From NCEH01 sp040049195 (GTDB lineage: Bacteria; Pseudomonadota; Alphaproteobacteria; Rhizobiales; Xanthobacteraceae), in NCBI RefSeq assembly GCF_040049195.1, contig NZ_JBDZDL010000012.1: a stretch of 64,000 nucleotides of DNA. The stretch is one strand, 5' to 3'. Position numbers and translations under genes: made by a program. Position 1 is the first letter of the stretch. The number at the start of each line of letters is the position of its first letter. Shown here in pieces: positions 34,057-42,289 of the stretch. The notes below the pieces were generated by a model. It was not told the origin of the DNA and did no database searches. It saw only the letters and a program-made list of their open reading frames with translations.

Positions 34057-34089
34057 GGGTTTCACATTGAAGAAGTCGAGGTGACACCC

Positions 34090-36300
34090 ATGGCAGCCGA
34101 GGCCGCCACTGCGCTCAAGCTCCGCGTCGAAGGCATGGATTGCGGAGCCTGCGGACTAAAGATCGAAAACGGATTGAAGCGCCTGCCCGGCGTCAGCGAC
34201 ATCAATGTGAATGTCGGGCTGGAGATGCTGTCCCTTGCCCTGGACGAGGATCGCACGTCCCGCAAGGCGATCGAGGACCGCATCCGCTCGCTCGGCTATA
34301 CGCCTCATCCTGTGCCCGGCGAGATCCCCACCGGCGCAAACATCGCGCGTAACCATCCTGAAAGGATCGACCGGACCTGGTGGCGCACCCGCAAGGGACA
34401 GCTCGTTGTCGGCACCGGCGCCCTCCTGGTCCTCGCCTTCCTCATCGCGACGATAGCACCGGAATTGGCCGAGTGGGCCTATGTAGCGGCGGCGCTTCTC
34501 GGTCTGGTCCCGATCGCCCAGCGCGCTGTTGCCGGGGCGCGCCATGGCACACCCTTCAGCATCGAAACCCTGATGACCGTCGCCGCGATCGGCGCCCTCG
34601 CGATCGGCGAGGGCGCGGAGGCGGCGGTTGTGATCTTCCTGTTCGCCGTGGGCGAGCTGCTGGAGAACGTCGCCGCAGGCCGGGCACGCGCCGGGATCGC
34701 GGCGCTGATGAACCTCGTGCCACGCGTCGCCCGCCTCGAACGGGACGGCGAGGTGTCGGAAGTTCCGGTCGAACGGCTTGGCATCGGCGATGTCGTCGTG
34801 GTCCGGCCCGGCGATCGCGTTCCCTCAGACGGCGAGGTGATCGAGGGCACGTCCGAGCTGGACGAGGCGCCGGTCACGGGCGAGTCCGTGCCGGTCCTGA
34901 AGGAGGCGGGAAGCGCCGTTTATGCCGGCAGCATCAACGCCAATGGCGTGCTGCGGGTCCGCATTACGCGCACGGCGGCCGACAACACGATCGCTCGCAT
35001 CATCCACCTCGTGGAGGAGGCGCAGGGCTCGAAAGCGCCGACGGCGCGCTTCATCGACCGGTTCAGCTTCTTTTACACGCCCACGGCTATGGCGGTCGCG
35101 GCGCTCATCATGGTCGTGCCGCCGCTCCTCACCGGGGCGGAGTGGTCGACCTGGATCTATCGCGGCTTGGCGACGCTCCTGATCGCCTGCCCATGCGCGC
35201 TCGTCATTTCCACCCCGGCGGCCATCGCCTCCGGCCTGGCTGCCGGCGCCCGGCGGGGCCTTCTTGTGAAGGGCGGCGCTGCGCTGGAGATCCTGGGCAA
35301 GGTGCGCACCGTCGCCTTCGACAAGACCGGCACGCTGACGCTCGGTCGACCGCGTGTGACCGACATCATCGCTGTAGAGAGTGACGAGGCCGAAGTCCTC
35401 GCGAAAGCCGCCGCGGTCGAGCACGGGTCCAGTCACCCGCTCGGCGCCGCTATCATCGAAGCGGCCGAGGCGCGCGGCCTGGAGCTGCCGAAGGTCTTCG
35501 GCGGCGCGATGGCGATCCCCGGCAAGGCTGTGACGGCGCGCCTGCGTGAGGGCTTCGTTTCGGTCGGGTCGCCGCGCTATGCGGCTGAGCAAGTCACGAT
35601 CCCGGACGAGTTCGGCGCTCGCTTGCAAGCGCTGGAGGCGGAGGGCAAAACGGCTGTCGTGGTGCTTGCCGGCAAGCGCTTTCTCGGCATCATCGCCCTG
35701 CGCGACGAGCCGCGCGAGGATGCGGCCGCCGGCGTCGCCAGACTCAACGCGCTCGGCGTCCACACTGTCATGCTGACCGGCGACAACGGGCGCACCGCCG
35801 CCGCGATCGCCGGCGGCCTTGGCCTGGAGGCGAAGGCGGAGCTTCTGCCCGATGCCAAGCTCGCCGAGATCGGCGCGCTGAAGGCGCACGGCGGCATCGC
35901 CATGGTGGGTGACGGCATCAACGATGCGCCGGCGCTAGCCGCCGCCTCAGTCGGTATCGCCATGGGCGGTGGCACCGACGTTGCGCTGGAGACGGCCGAT
36001 GCGGCGCTCTTGAAGAACCGCGTAACGGGCGTGGCCGAGCTTATCGAGTTGTCGCGTGCGACGCTTGGCAATATCTGGCAGAATATCGCGCTGGCGCTCG
36101 GCCTCAAGGCTGTCTTCCTGGTGACGACGCTCACCGGCACGACGACGCTCTGGATGGCGATCCTGGCCGATACCGGCGCCACCGTGCTCGTCACCATCAA
36201 TGCACTGCGCCTCCTGCGCTTTCGTGCCGAAGGCTCCTCGGCGAGCCGCCGGACGGGTGCGGGCGCGGCCACAGACAAGACAATCGGAGTGAATGGATGA
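34090..36300 (+). CDS. cadA: Cd(II)/Zn(II)/Pb(II)-exporting P-type ATPase
   Basis: A 736-residue P1B-2 ATPase. One HMA domain (EGMDCGACGLKIENGLKRL, Cys18/21) is followed by the membrane domain with CPCALVIS, the phosphorylation motif DKTGTLTLGRPRVTD and the hinge GDGINDAPALAAASVG. The CPC plus SxP-like context and the divergent CadR/PbrR-type regulator favour divalent ions over copper. ATG 34090 is chosen, downstream of the operator. Its end overlaps the next gene by ATGA. Confidence 0.93.
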   Translation: MAAEAATALKLRVEGMDCGACGLKIENGLKRLPGVSDINVNVGLEMLSLALDEDRTSRKAIEDRIRSLGYTPHPVPGEIPTGANIARNHPERIDRTWWRTRKGQLVVGTGALLVLAFLIATIAPELAEWAYVAAALLGLVPIAQRAVAGARHGTPFSIETLMTVAAIGALAIGEGAEAAVVIFLFAVGELLENVAAGRARAGIAALMNLVPRVARLERDGEVSEVPVERLGIGDVVVVRPGDRVPSDGEVIEGTSELDEAPVTGESVPVLKEAGSAVYAGSINANGVLRVRITRTAADNTIARIIHLVEEAQGSKAPTARFIDRFSFFYTPTAMAVAALIMVVPPLLTGAEWSTWIYRGLATLLIACPCALVISTPAAIASGLAAGARRGLLVKGGAALEILGKVRTVAFDKTGTLTLGRPRVTDIIAVESDEAEVLAKAAAVEHGSSHPLGAAIIEAAEARGLELPKVFGGAMAIPGKAVTARLREGFVSVGSPRYAAEQVTIPDEFGARLQALEAEGKTAVVVLAGKRFLGIIALRDEPREDAAAGVARLNALGVHTVMLTGDNGRTAAAIAGGLGLEAKAELLPDAKLAEIGALKAHGGIAMVGDGINDAPALAAASVGIAMGGGTDVALETADAALLKNRVTGVAELIELSRATLGNIWQNIALALGLKAVFLVTTLTGTTTLWMAILADTGATVLVTINALRLLRFRAEGSSASRRTGAGAATDKTIGVNG

Positions 36301-36800
36301 TACTTGTGAAAGCCCTCACGCTCGGGCTGGTTCTGACCGCGGCAGCGCAAGGTGCGCTCGCCCACGACTACACGGCCGGGCCGCTCGCCATTGCCCCTCC
36401 CTGGGCACGGGCGACGCCGCCGGGCGCGCCGGTCGCCGGTGGCTATGTCACCATCACCAACACCGGGACCGAGTCAGATCGCCTGCTCGGCGGCTCCTCG
36501 GGGGCGGCCGAGGCCGTCGAGATTCACGAGTCCACAATGACCGATGGCGTGGCGCGGATGCGACCTGTCGAGAACGGGGTTGCGATCGCGCCCGGCGAAG
36601 CCCTCGAGCTACAGCCCGGCGCTGCCCACATCATGTTCGTCGACCCAGCCGAGCCGCTGAAGGACGGCGGGCGCTTCTCGGCAACGCTCACCTTTGAGAA
36701 GGCCGGTGACGTCGCGGTCGAGTTCGCAATCGTGCCGATGGGCGCGACTCCAGAGGCGCCTCAGAACCATGAAGGCCATGGAGCGGCCGCGTCGCAATGA
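36297..36800 (+). CDS. PCuAC periplasmic copper chaperone
   Basis: A 167-residue secreted protein. A Sec signal peptide ends at ALAHDY near residue 23. The PCuAC core binds Cu(I) through a His/Met set: IHESTM, ARMRPVE and AAHIMF. It delivers copper to cytochrome oxidase together with SCO proteins, and a SCO gene follows with a 4-base overlap. The C-terminus is His/Ala-rich (NHEGHG). Start overlaps the ATPase stop. Confidence 0.9.
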   Translation: MILVKALTLGLVLTAAAQGALAHDYTAGPLAIAPPWARATPPGAPVAGGYVTITNTGTESDRLLGGSSGAAEAVEIHESTMTDGVARMRPVENGVAIAPGEALELQPGAAHIMFVDPAEPLKDGGRFSATLTFEKAGDVAVEFAIVPMGATPEAPQNHEGHGAAASQ

Positions 36801-37423
36801 GGGCGTTGAAGATCATCCGGATCGCCGCCTGGGGCGCGGTGGCCATCGTCGGGGGCGTGCTCCTGGCGTTCAGCGGCATCCTGCCCGGCGTGGAACGACC
36901 CGGAGCAGTCATGTCCAGCACGGCTACGGGCGTTGCCGAGATCGGCGGCCCCTTTGAGCTGACGACGCATGGGGGCAAGACGCTGACCGACGAGGACCTG
37001 GAGGGCAAACCGTTTCTCGTGTTCTTCGGCTTCACGCATTGCCCGGACATCTGCCCGACGACGCTGTTCGAGCTGACGGGTCTGCTGGCGGATCTTGGGC
37101 CCGCGGCTGAACAGATCACGCCGCTGTTCATCACCGTCGATCCCGAGCGCGACAGCCAAGAGCTGCTGGCCAACTACATGACCTCCTTCGACGCCCGCAT
37201 CCTCGCCCTTCGCGGCACGAAGGAGCAGACGGACGAGGCCGCGAAGGCGTTCGCCGCCTATTACGAGAAGGTGCCGCTTGAAGGCGGCAACTACACCATG
37301 GACCACACAGCCGGCGTCTACCTCTTCGACGCCGAGGGCGACTTCGCAGGAACGCTCGACTTGCACGAGCCGCGGGAAACCCAGCTGCAGAAACTTCAGC
37401 GCCTGGCCGAGACGGCCGCCTAA
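36797..37423 (+). CDS. SCO1/SenC-family copper-binding thioredoxin-fold protein
   Basis: A 208-residue membrane-anchored protein. After one N-terminal helix come the copper ligands FTHCPDICPT (CxxxC) and, near residue 175, the conserved His in YTMDHTAGVYLFD. SCO proteins load the CuA site of cytochrome oxidase or reduce its thiols. It is translationally coupled to the PCuAC gene, and the two may act together in periplasmic copper handling. Confidence 0.92.
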   Translation: MRALKIIRIAAWGAVAIVGGVLLAFSGILPGVERPGAVMSSTATGVAEIGGPFELTTHGGKTLTDEDLEGKPFLVFFGFTHCPDICPTTLFELTGLLADLGPAAEQITPLFITVDPERDSQELLANYMTSFDARILALRGTKEQTDEAAKAFAAYYEKVPLEGGNYTMDHTAGVYLFDAEGDFAGTLDLHEPRETQLQKLQRLAETAA

Positions 37424-37441
37424 ACACAAGGAGAAGACGCC

Positions 37442-37897
37442 ATGCCATTCCTTCGCAGAACCGGGCTCGCCCTCGCCACCTCGCTGATGTTGGGCGGAAC
37501 GGCGATTGCCGCCGCAAGCCATGTCGAGGTGATGTCCACCAACGGCTGCGGCTGCTGCATCGCCTGGACGAAGCATCTCGAAGAGAACGGTTACACGGCC
37601 GAGATCGAGAACCTGCCGATGGCCGAACTAATGCAGAGGAAGCTCGCCGCCGGGCTAAAGCCGGGCCTCACTTCCTGTCACACAGGCATGATCGAGGGCT
37701 ATGTGATCGAGGGGCATGTGCCGGCCCGCGAGATCGACCGGCTGCTGGCCGAGCGTCCCGAAGCGATCGGCCTGACCGTTCCGGATATGCCCTATGGTTC
37801 ACCCGGCATGGGCGAGCCGGGACCAGACGCCGATCCCTATGACGTGCTGCTGGTGCGCCATGACGGATCGACGGAAGTGTTCGCGAGCTATCCCTGA
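37442..37897 (+). CDS. DUF411 periplasmic metal-binding protein, second copy
   Basis: A 151-residue protein with a Sec signal (LALATSLMLGGTAIAAA) and the DUF411 core: STNGCGCCIAWTKHLEENGY, SCHTGMIEGYVIEGHVPA and GSPGMGEPGP. It is a paralogue of the gene at 1210-1662 but has a Sec rather than a twin-arginine signal. AAGGAG precedes its ATG. It follows the SCO gene in the same transcription unit. Confidence 0.9.
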   Translation: MPFLRRTGLALATSLMLGGTAIAAASHVEVMSTNGCGCCIAWTKHLEENGYTAEIENLPMAELMQRKLAAGLKPGLTSCHTGMIEGYVIEGHVPAREIDRLLAERPEAIGLTVPDMPYGSPGMGEPGPDADPYDVLLVRHDGSTEVFASYP

Positions 37898-37919
37898 TCG
37901 GCGAACTGCAGAAGCCTTT

Positions 37920-38513
37920 ATGTCGGCGATCGAGACCGTCTGCGCCGCGGCCGTCCTGGCCTATATGGCGCTGTTCCTCATCCTGACCGCGCGCGCGGCT
38001 CGGGCCTCGGGGCTTTCGCTCTGGCTGTTCGGCAAGGGATCGGAGAAGCAAGCGCTCCCGGCGCTCCTGTTCCGCCTCTCATTCGTCGGTGCCGCCCTTT
38101 ATGCGCTGGCGGCGCCGTTATCAGGCGACGCTCTGGCCGACCCAATGCACGACGCGCTCGATGGCCGTGCTGGTGATCTGGTCGGAGGCGTCCTCGTCCT
38201 GGCCGGAGCCGCCTTGGCTCTCTATGCACAGGTCTACATGGGCCGGTCCTGGCGGATCGGGGCGGCATCGGGGCAGCTCGGCAGCATCGTGCGAACGGGG
38301 CCTTTCGCCGTATCGCGCAACCCGGTGTTCGTCGGCCAGGTGATGCTCTTCATTGGCCTCTTGATTGCGCTGCCGAGCCTCATTCAGCTCGCCTTGACCC
38401 TCATGCTGATCATAGCCGTGCACCTCCAAGTCCGCATTGAGGAGCAGGTATTGGATCGGGATCTCGGCGCTGACTATCGGGATTACCGATGCGAGGTGCG
38501 CCGCTGGATCTGA
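37920..38513 (+). CDS. Isoprenylcysteine carboxylmethyltransferase-like membrane methyltransferase
   Basis: A 197-residue membrane protein with about five helices. RTGPFAVSRNPVFVGQVML and the C-terminal DLGADYRDYRCEVRRW are the SAM- and substrate-binding blocks of the ICMT/phospholipid methyltransferase (PEMT) family. Related genes frequently sit in metal-resistance clusters with unknown substrate. The ATG at 37920 begins where family similarity begins; the open frame extends upstream inside DUF411. Confidence 0.82.
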   Translation: MSAIETVCAAAVLAYMALFLILTARAARASGLSLWLFGKGSEKQALPALLFRLSFVGAALYALAAPLSGDALADPMHDALDGRAGDLVGGVLVLAGAALALYAQVYMGRSWRIGAASGQLGSIVRTGPFAVSRNPVFVGQVMLFIGLLIALPSLIQLALTLMLIIAVHLQVRIEEQVLDRDLGADYRDYRCEVRRWI

Positions 38514-38528
38514 TTACCCTCCCAACGC

Positions 38529-38566
38529 CTCGATGATCCTACGGGAGTATCCGTAGTATCATCGAG
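38529..38566. terminator. Long hairpin between convergent genes, possible RIT border
   Basis: CTCGATGAT-C-CTACGG / CCGTAG-T-ATCATCGAG, a 16-base stem with one mismatch and loop GAGTAT. It lies between the methyltransferase gene and the third recombinase gene, which converge here. It may be a bidirectional terminator or a terminal structure of the RIT element. Confidence 0.55.
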
Positions 38567-38576
38567 TCAGTTGAGC

Positions 38577-39572
38577 TCAGAGCGCGTCGAGGAACGCGAG
38601 CAACTGGTCATCCGCCTTGAACCGCCCGCCGGGCTGGCCGGTGAGCGGCTCGACCTTGGCGAGTGCTGCCTCCTTCAGCGCAAGATGCGCATGAAGGTAT
38701 GGCTGGGTCGAGCGGGTGGACTCGTGCCCGAGCCACAGGGAGATGACCGTGCTGTCAACGCCTGCGTCGAGCAGCTCCATCGCCGCGCTATGGCGCAGCA
38801 CGTGCGGAGAGACCCGCTTCTTGCGAAGCGACGGACATTGCTCACCGGCCGCCGAGACATGCTTGGCAAGGAGGTACTGCACGGCGTCTGCGCTCATCCT
38901 GTCGCCATGTACGGTCGGGAAAAGCGCCGCGGCCCTGCGGCGTGGTGCTTCCTCGAGCCAAGCCTGAAGAGCGAGCCGGGCGATCTTGGTCAGCGGTGTC
39001 GCGCGCTCCTTGCGACCCTTGCCGAGGCACCGGATATGCGCACCCACGCCCAGGCTGACCGCCTCTCGGTCCAGCCGGACCAATTCCGCTACTCGCAAGC
39101 CGGTCTGCACTGCGACGAGCAGCAGCGTATAATCCCGCCGCCCAAGCCATGTGCTCCGGTCGGGGGCGGCGAGAATGGCTTCGATCTCGGCGCGCACGAG
39201 GAAATGCACTTCGCGCTTGGTGACGAGCTTGCCTGGAATGGCGAGGACTCGCTGGATTTGACCGCTATAGGCGGGCTCTTCGAAGGCCACGAACCGAAAG
39301 AAGCCCCGGATGGCGGTGAGCCTGAGGTTGTAGGTTGCAGTGCTGGCGCCGCGGCCGACATGCAGATCCTCCATAAACGCGACAATCAACGACGCGTCGA
39401 GATCTGTGAGCTCCAGATCGGAGGGTGCCTTGCCGAGCCGGGCACGCGCGAACTTGAACAATAAACGAAACGTATCCCGGTAGGATGCGACCGTATGCGG
39501 ACTGACGTTCCGCTGTTGCATCAGCCGCTGATTGAAGAAGCGCTCGATGAGGCTTGGCAAAGGGTTGGTCAT
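38577..39572 (-). CDS. RIT element tyrosine recombinase C
   Basis: A 331-residue tyrosine recombinase. The N-terminal SAM-like core-binding domain is followed by the catalytic domain: Arg in TGLRVAELVRLD, HVLRHSAAMELL (HxxR), and His/Tyr in LGHESTRSTQPYLH. Size and place fit the third member of a 'recombinase in trio' element. Its ATG overlaps the stop of the second recombinase. Confidence 0.88.
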   Translation of the reverse strand: MTNPLPSLIERFFNQRLMQQRNVSPHTVASYRDTFRLLFKFARARLGKAPSDLELTDLDASLIVAFMEDLHVGRGASTATYNLRLTAIRGFFRFVAFEEPAYSGQIQRVLAIPGKLVTKREVHFLVRAEIEAILAAPDRSTWLGRRDYTLLLVAVQTGLRVAELVRLDREAVSLGVGAHIRCLGKGRKERATPLTKIARLALQAWLEEAPRRRAAALFPTVHGDRMSADAVQYLLAKHVSAAGEQCPSLRKKRVSPHVLRHSAAMELLDAGVDSTVISLWLGHESTRSTQPYLHAHLALKEAALAKVEPLTGQPGGRFKADDQLLAFLDAL

Positions 39573-40486
39573 GCTGTCGCCTCCCAGCGCGCCTCGAGGC
39601 GCAGTCTGGCGTGGTCGAGCAGCTCCGGAGACGCGGTTAAGTACCAGTAGGTGTCGCGCAGATGGGTATGCCCCATATAGGTGGTGAGGGCTGGCTGGCG
39701 GCGCTCGACATCCTCGCCGTCATGATACCAGCCCAGCAGGGTGCGCACTGCGAAAGTATGACGGAGATCATGGATGCGTGGTCCGCTGCGTTGCTTCAAG
39801 CGTAATCTTGCCCTGCGCGTCCAGACGGCGAAGGATTTGTGCACGTTGGCGTGGTTGAGGCCGGCACCGCGATCGCCGGTGAAGAAGTAACGGCCCTTCC
39901 GCCGCACCGGACAAGCGTCGCGTTCGGCCACATAGGCTGCGAGCGCATCGATCGTGGTCGGGTGCAATGGAATGATGCGCGACTTGCCGAACTTGGTCTC
40001 GCGGATGGTGAGCACGCCCTGCTCGAGATCGGCATCGTGACGCGCGAGGTTGGCGGCCTCGCTGAAGCGAAGTCCTGCGACCGCCAGGAGCCCAAAAAAG
40101 CACTGATATGTTCTTCCCTGCAGGCCGGAGCGGTGCAGTGCCGGCATTGTAGCCAGGAGATCGTCGATCTCGGCATCAGAATAAATGTACGGGCGCGGCC
40201 GGCGTTGCGGCGGGTATATGCCTGATGGCGGGATCTCGGTCCGCGGTTCGGTGTTGGTGAGATGCTGGGCGAAGGACCGAACGGTTGATAGCCGCGACGA
40301 CCAAGTTGCAGGCCCGCATTGCGATCCCGCCCACGCGACTGCAAGCTTCGCCGTGACGACCGTTGCGCCGCGCGCATCCATAAAGGTAACAAAGCTGCGG
40401 AGCCGTGTCTCTTGGCTCTCCAGCTTGAATCCGAGCGCGCGTCGCACCGTAAGATAGCTTTCCAAGACTTCGTGGAGCTCGCTCAT
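39569..40486 (-). CDS. RIT element tyrosine recombinase B
   Basis: A 305-residue tyrosine recombinase. AGLRFSEAANLARHD holds the first catalytic Arg, IHDLRHTFAVRTLL the HxxR box, and MGHTHLRDTYWYLT the second His and the Tyr nucleophile. The start MSELHEVLESYLTVRRALGF is typical of the middle RIT recombinase. It overlaps both neighbours, so the three are translated together in intact elements. Confidence 0.88.
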   Translation of the reverse strand: MSELHEVLESYLTVRRALGFKLESQETRLRSFVTFMDARGATVVTAKLAVAWAGSQCGPATWSSRLSTVRSFAQHLTNTEPRTEIPPSGIYPPQRRPRPYIYSDAEIDDLLATMPALHRSGLQGRTYQCFFGLLAVAGLRFSEAANLARHDADLEQGVLTIRETKFGKSRIIPLHPTTIDALAAYVAERDACPVRRKGRYFFTGDRGAGLNHANVHKSFAVWTRRARLRLKQRSGPRIHDLRHTFAVRTLLGWYHDGEDVERRQPALTTYMGHTHLRDTYWYLTASPELLDHARLRLEARWEATA

Positions 40487-40746
40487 CGCGCACCTCCCGG
40501 CCAAGGCAGGCTGAGGCGGCGAAGGCTATCGACATCGACCTTCGCGTAGATGCGGGTCGTGTCCGGTTCCTGATGACGGAGAACCTCGCCGATCTCAGTG
40601 AGGCTTGCGCCCGACCGGATCATGCTGGTGGCGAGCGTATGGCGGAAGATATGGGAATGTCGCCGCCCAAGGCCGGTGACGCCAGCACGCTTCAGCGCTC
40701 TGCGCGCGACCAGGATAACCGGCGTCGCTGATGCGAAGGGTACGCG
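40483..40746 (-). pseudogene. Truncated RIT element tyrosine recombinase A
   Basis: Only the C-terminal portion remains. HIFRHTLATSMIRSGASL (HxxR box) and LRHQEPDTTRIYAKVDVDSL (His and Tyr) are intact, but the core-binding domain and the first catalytic Arg are missing. Recombinase similarity stops near 40746, where polymerase IV-like coding sequence begins on the opposite strand. An intact member would be about 400 residues. The minus-strand frame stays open to about 40932 but that part is not recombinase-like. Confidence 0.8.
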
Positions 40747-40905
40747 ATTGGCGCCGAAGACACTTTCCAGACCGACCTGTTGGACAGAGAGAGCGTATAT
40801 CCCGAAATCAGCGCTCTTGTCGCGGAGGTGTGGCGTCTGTGCGAGGCGAAACAAGTGCGGGCGCGCACGGTGACGCTGAAGATGAAGTACGCCGACTTGC
40901 ACAAG
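40741..40905 (+). pseudogene. dinB: Fragment of DNA polymerase IV (DinB) little-finger domain
   Basis: The plus frame reads AIGAEDTFQTDL, then VYPEISALVAEVWRLCEA and RARTVTLKMKYADL, which match the little-finger region of DinB-type polymerases (usual SIGxExTF ... RTVTLKxKxxDF). A TGA lies in frame at 40729-40731 and the palm domain is absent, so only about 55 residues survive. It joins the truncated recombinase A at about 40741-40746 and ends near the WGR gene. Confidence 0.75.
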
Positions 40906-40906
40906 C

Positions 40907-41170
40907 CTAGCTGCGAGCGGGGGCTTTGGCATCGCGATAGCCGCGGCGCCTTTTTGTACGTTCGAGCCGGCCGAGCGTCGCCGTCGCTTCCTCCGGCTGG
41001 TCGAAGGTCTCCATCATCGACTGGCCGTTCGTTCCGATGCGGCCCCAGTTCCGCATGACCGACGCGCCGCCGAACAGCGTCGGCTGAAGCGCGAGCGCAT
41101 AGAAGCGCCGCATATTTCGGGCCGGCTCGATGCGATGCAGATGGAGCTGTGCAGGATCCTCGTCGGCCAT
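40907..41170 (-). CDS. WGR domain protein
   Basis: An 87-residue single WGR domain. NMRRFYALALQPTLFGGASVM leads to the signature NWGRIGTNGQSMMETF and the EEATATLGRLERTKRRRGY helix. WGR domains occur in PARPs and in small bacterial proteins of unknown role, perhaps nucleic-acid binding; single-domain copies are common on alphaproteobacterial plasmids. ATG 41170 is the first start within family similarity. Confidence 0.88.
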   Translation of the reverse strand: MADEDPAQLHLHRIEPARNMRRFYALALQPTLFGGASVMRNWGRIGTNGQSMMETFDQPEEATATLGRLERTKRRRGYRDAKAPARS

Positions 41171-41214
41171 GGCTTGAGTCTCGCTTCCTTTGGAAGCGGC
41201 GTCCAACGCCTTTC

Positions 41215-41242
41215 ATGAATCGATCTGCTCGGATCGATTCAT
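41215..41242. repeat. Perfect 11-base inverted repeat upstream of the WGR gene
   Basis: ATGAATCGATC-TGCTCG-GATCGATTCAT, upstream of the WGR gene (start 41170, minus strand). It could be an operator, a terminator for upstream minus-strand transcripts or an element end. Confidence 0.5.
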
Positions 41243-41298
41243 CGGCTTGATCAATCAGTCACACCGGCTTCGGCGCGGGCCACCCAGGGCCGAGCCAG

Positions 41299-41499
41299 TT
41301 ATGCGTGGCCCGTGGGATGTGATCGATCCAAGGCCGCGAGGCGCTCTGGCATTGCGACCAACTTCTGCGCGGCGGCGGTGATTGCCTCCGCGATCGTTGG
41401 ATAGGTTTCGGCAGAGCTCACCGAAACGCCCCCCGGAAACGTCACCGTCGCCTGATAGCCGTTGCCCTTCGGCGTCGCGGAGAGTGTGATTTCCGTCAT
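41299..41499 (-). CDS. Small hypothetical protein
   Basis: A 66-residue protein, MTEITLSATPKGNGYQATVT at the N-terminus, with a beta-rich first half and a helical second half (ETYPTIAEAITAAAQKLVAM). GGGAGGA precedes the ATG by about seven bases, the best start signal in the area. No family was recognised. The longer in-frame start upstream lacks such a signal. Confidence 0.6.
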   Translation of the reverse strand: MTEITLSATPKGNGYQATVTFPGGVSVSSAETYPTIAEAITAAAQKLVAMPERLAALDRSHPTGHA

Positions 41500-41685
41500 C
41501 TCAATTCCTCCCAGCATTTGAGCGGCAATCGAATTGCAGGCGTTCGTGTTCTTGCTATCAGCGCCACATGCCGTCGCGAAATCGCAAGCTCGCCCGGCCA
41601 TTGGCTGGGCCGGGAAAAATCTGTGACACAGACTTTCAAACGCGGCCTGGATCGTCGAGGCCATTTCACTGACGCGCGAGACGCG

Positions 41686-41925
41686 ATGTCCTTTAATGAG
41701 TTCGGGTTCCAAGAAGTCGAATATGAAAAGTCGTATAGACAGTTTGCGGCTCCTTTCGTGATCGAAGGAAACGCCGAGAATAATCTATTCTTCATGCACG
41801 GGGCGCAGCAGAACCACATTTACGGGGTCAACAACGCACTGCTTGAGCTAACAGGAGACGCCCTGACGCTCCTCTCGCAAATTGCGTTCACGGCCGAGTC
41901 CTCCCGTTTTTCCGGTTCGGTGTGA
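41686..41925 (+). CDS. Doubtful small open frame
   Basis: A 79-residue frame from ATG 41686 with a protein-like composition (YRQFAAPFVIEGNAENN, then GVNNALLELTGDALTLL). The region is noticeably less GC-rich than its surroundings. No ribosome-binding site is visible and no family was recognised; it may be a gene remnant. Confidence 0.25.
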   Translation: MSFNEFGFQEVEYEKSYRQFAAPFVIEGNAENNLFFMHGAQQNHIYGVNNALLELTGDALTLLSQIAFTAESSRFSGSV

Positions 41926-42289
41926 TGCGTCGCCTGCGCATGATCAATTCATCGGTCAAGAGTTTCCAGAGCGTTGTGCGCCTGCTCGATGCTGCTGACG
42001 ACGGCGCCGCTGGCGGGAGGTCGCGGTGATCGTGCTGCTTATCGATCCCGAGCGCGGGCCGGATGCAGACACGGCGCCTCGTCGGCGCCGTGGTTCCTTC
42101 GCTCTCTGACGTCCGATTGTGCACCCGCTTCTGCGGCTTCAAGATCATGGTCATGGCCTATCGGCTTGAATGCGAGAACGCTCTCGCACACCGCGCCCAC
42201 GATCGGCTCGTCGCTAAGCTCTGCCAGCTGTTCGATCTGATGCGCGAAGCGTTGGCCGCGGAGCGGTACGCTTGCTCGGATAGCTTAGA
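41926..42289. other. Intergenic stretch with no supported gene
   Basis: A plus frame from 42063 (88 residues, runs into the protease 3' end) and a minus frame from 42154 are both open. Neither has a good start signal or a recognised motif. I see no other structure here. Confidence 0.35.
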
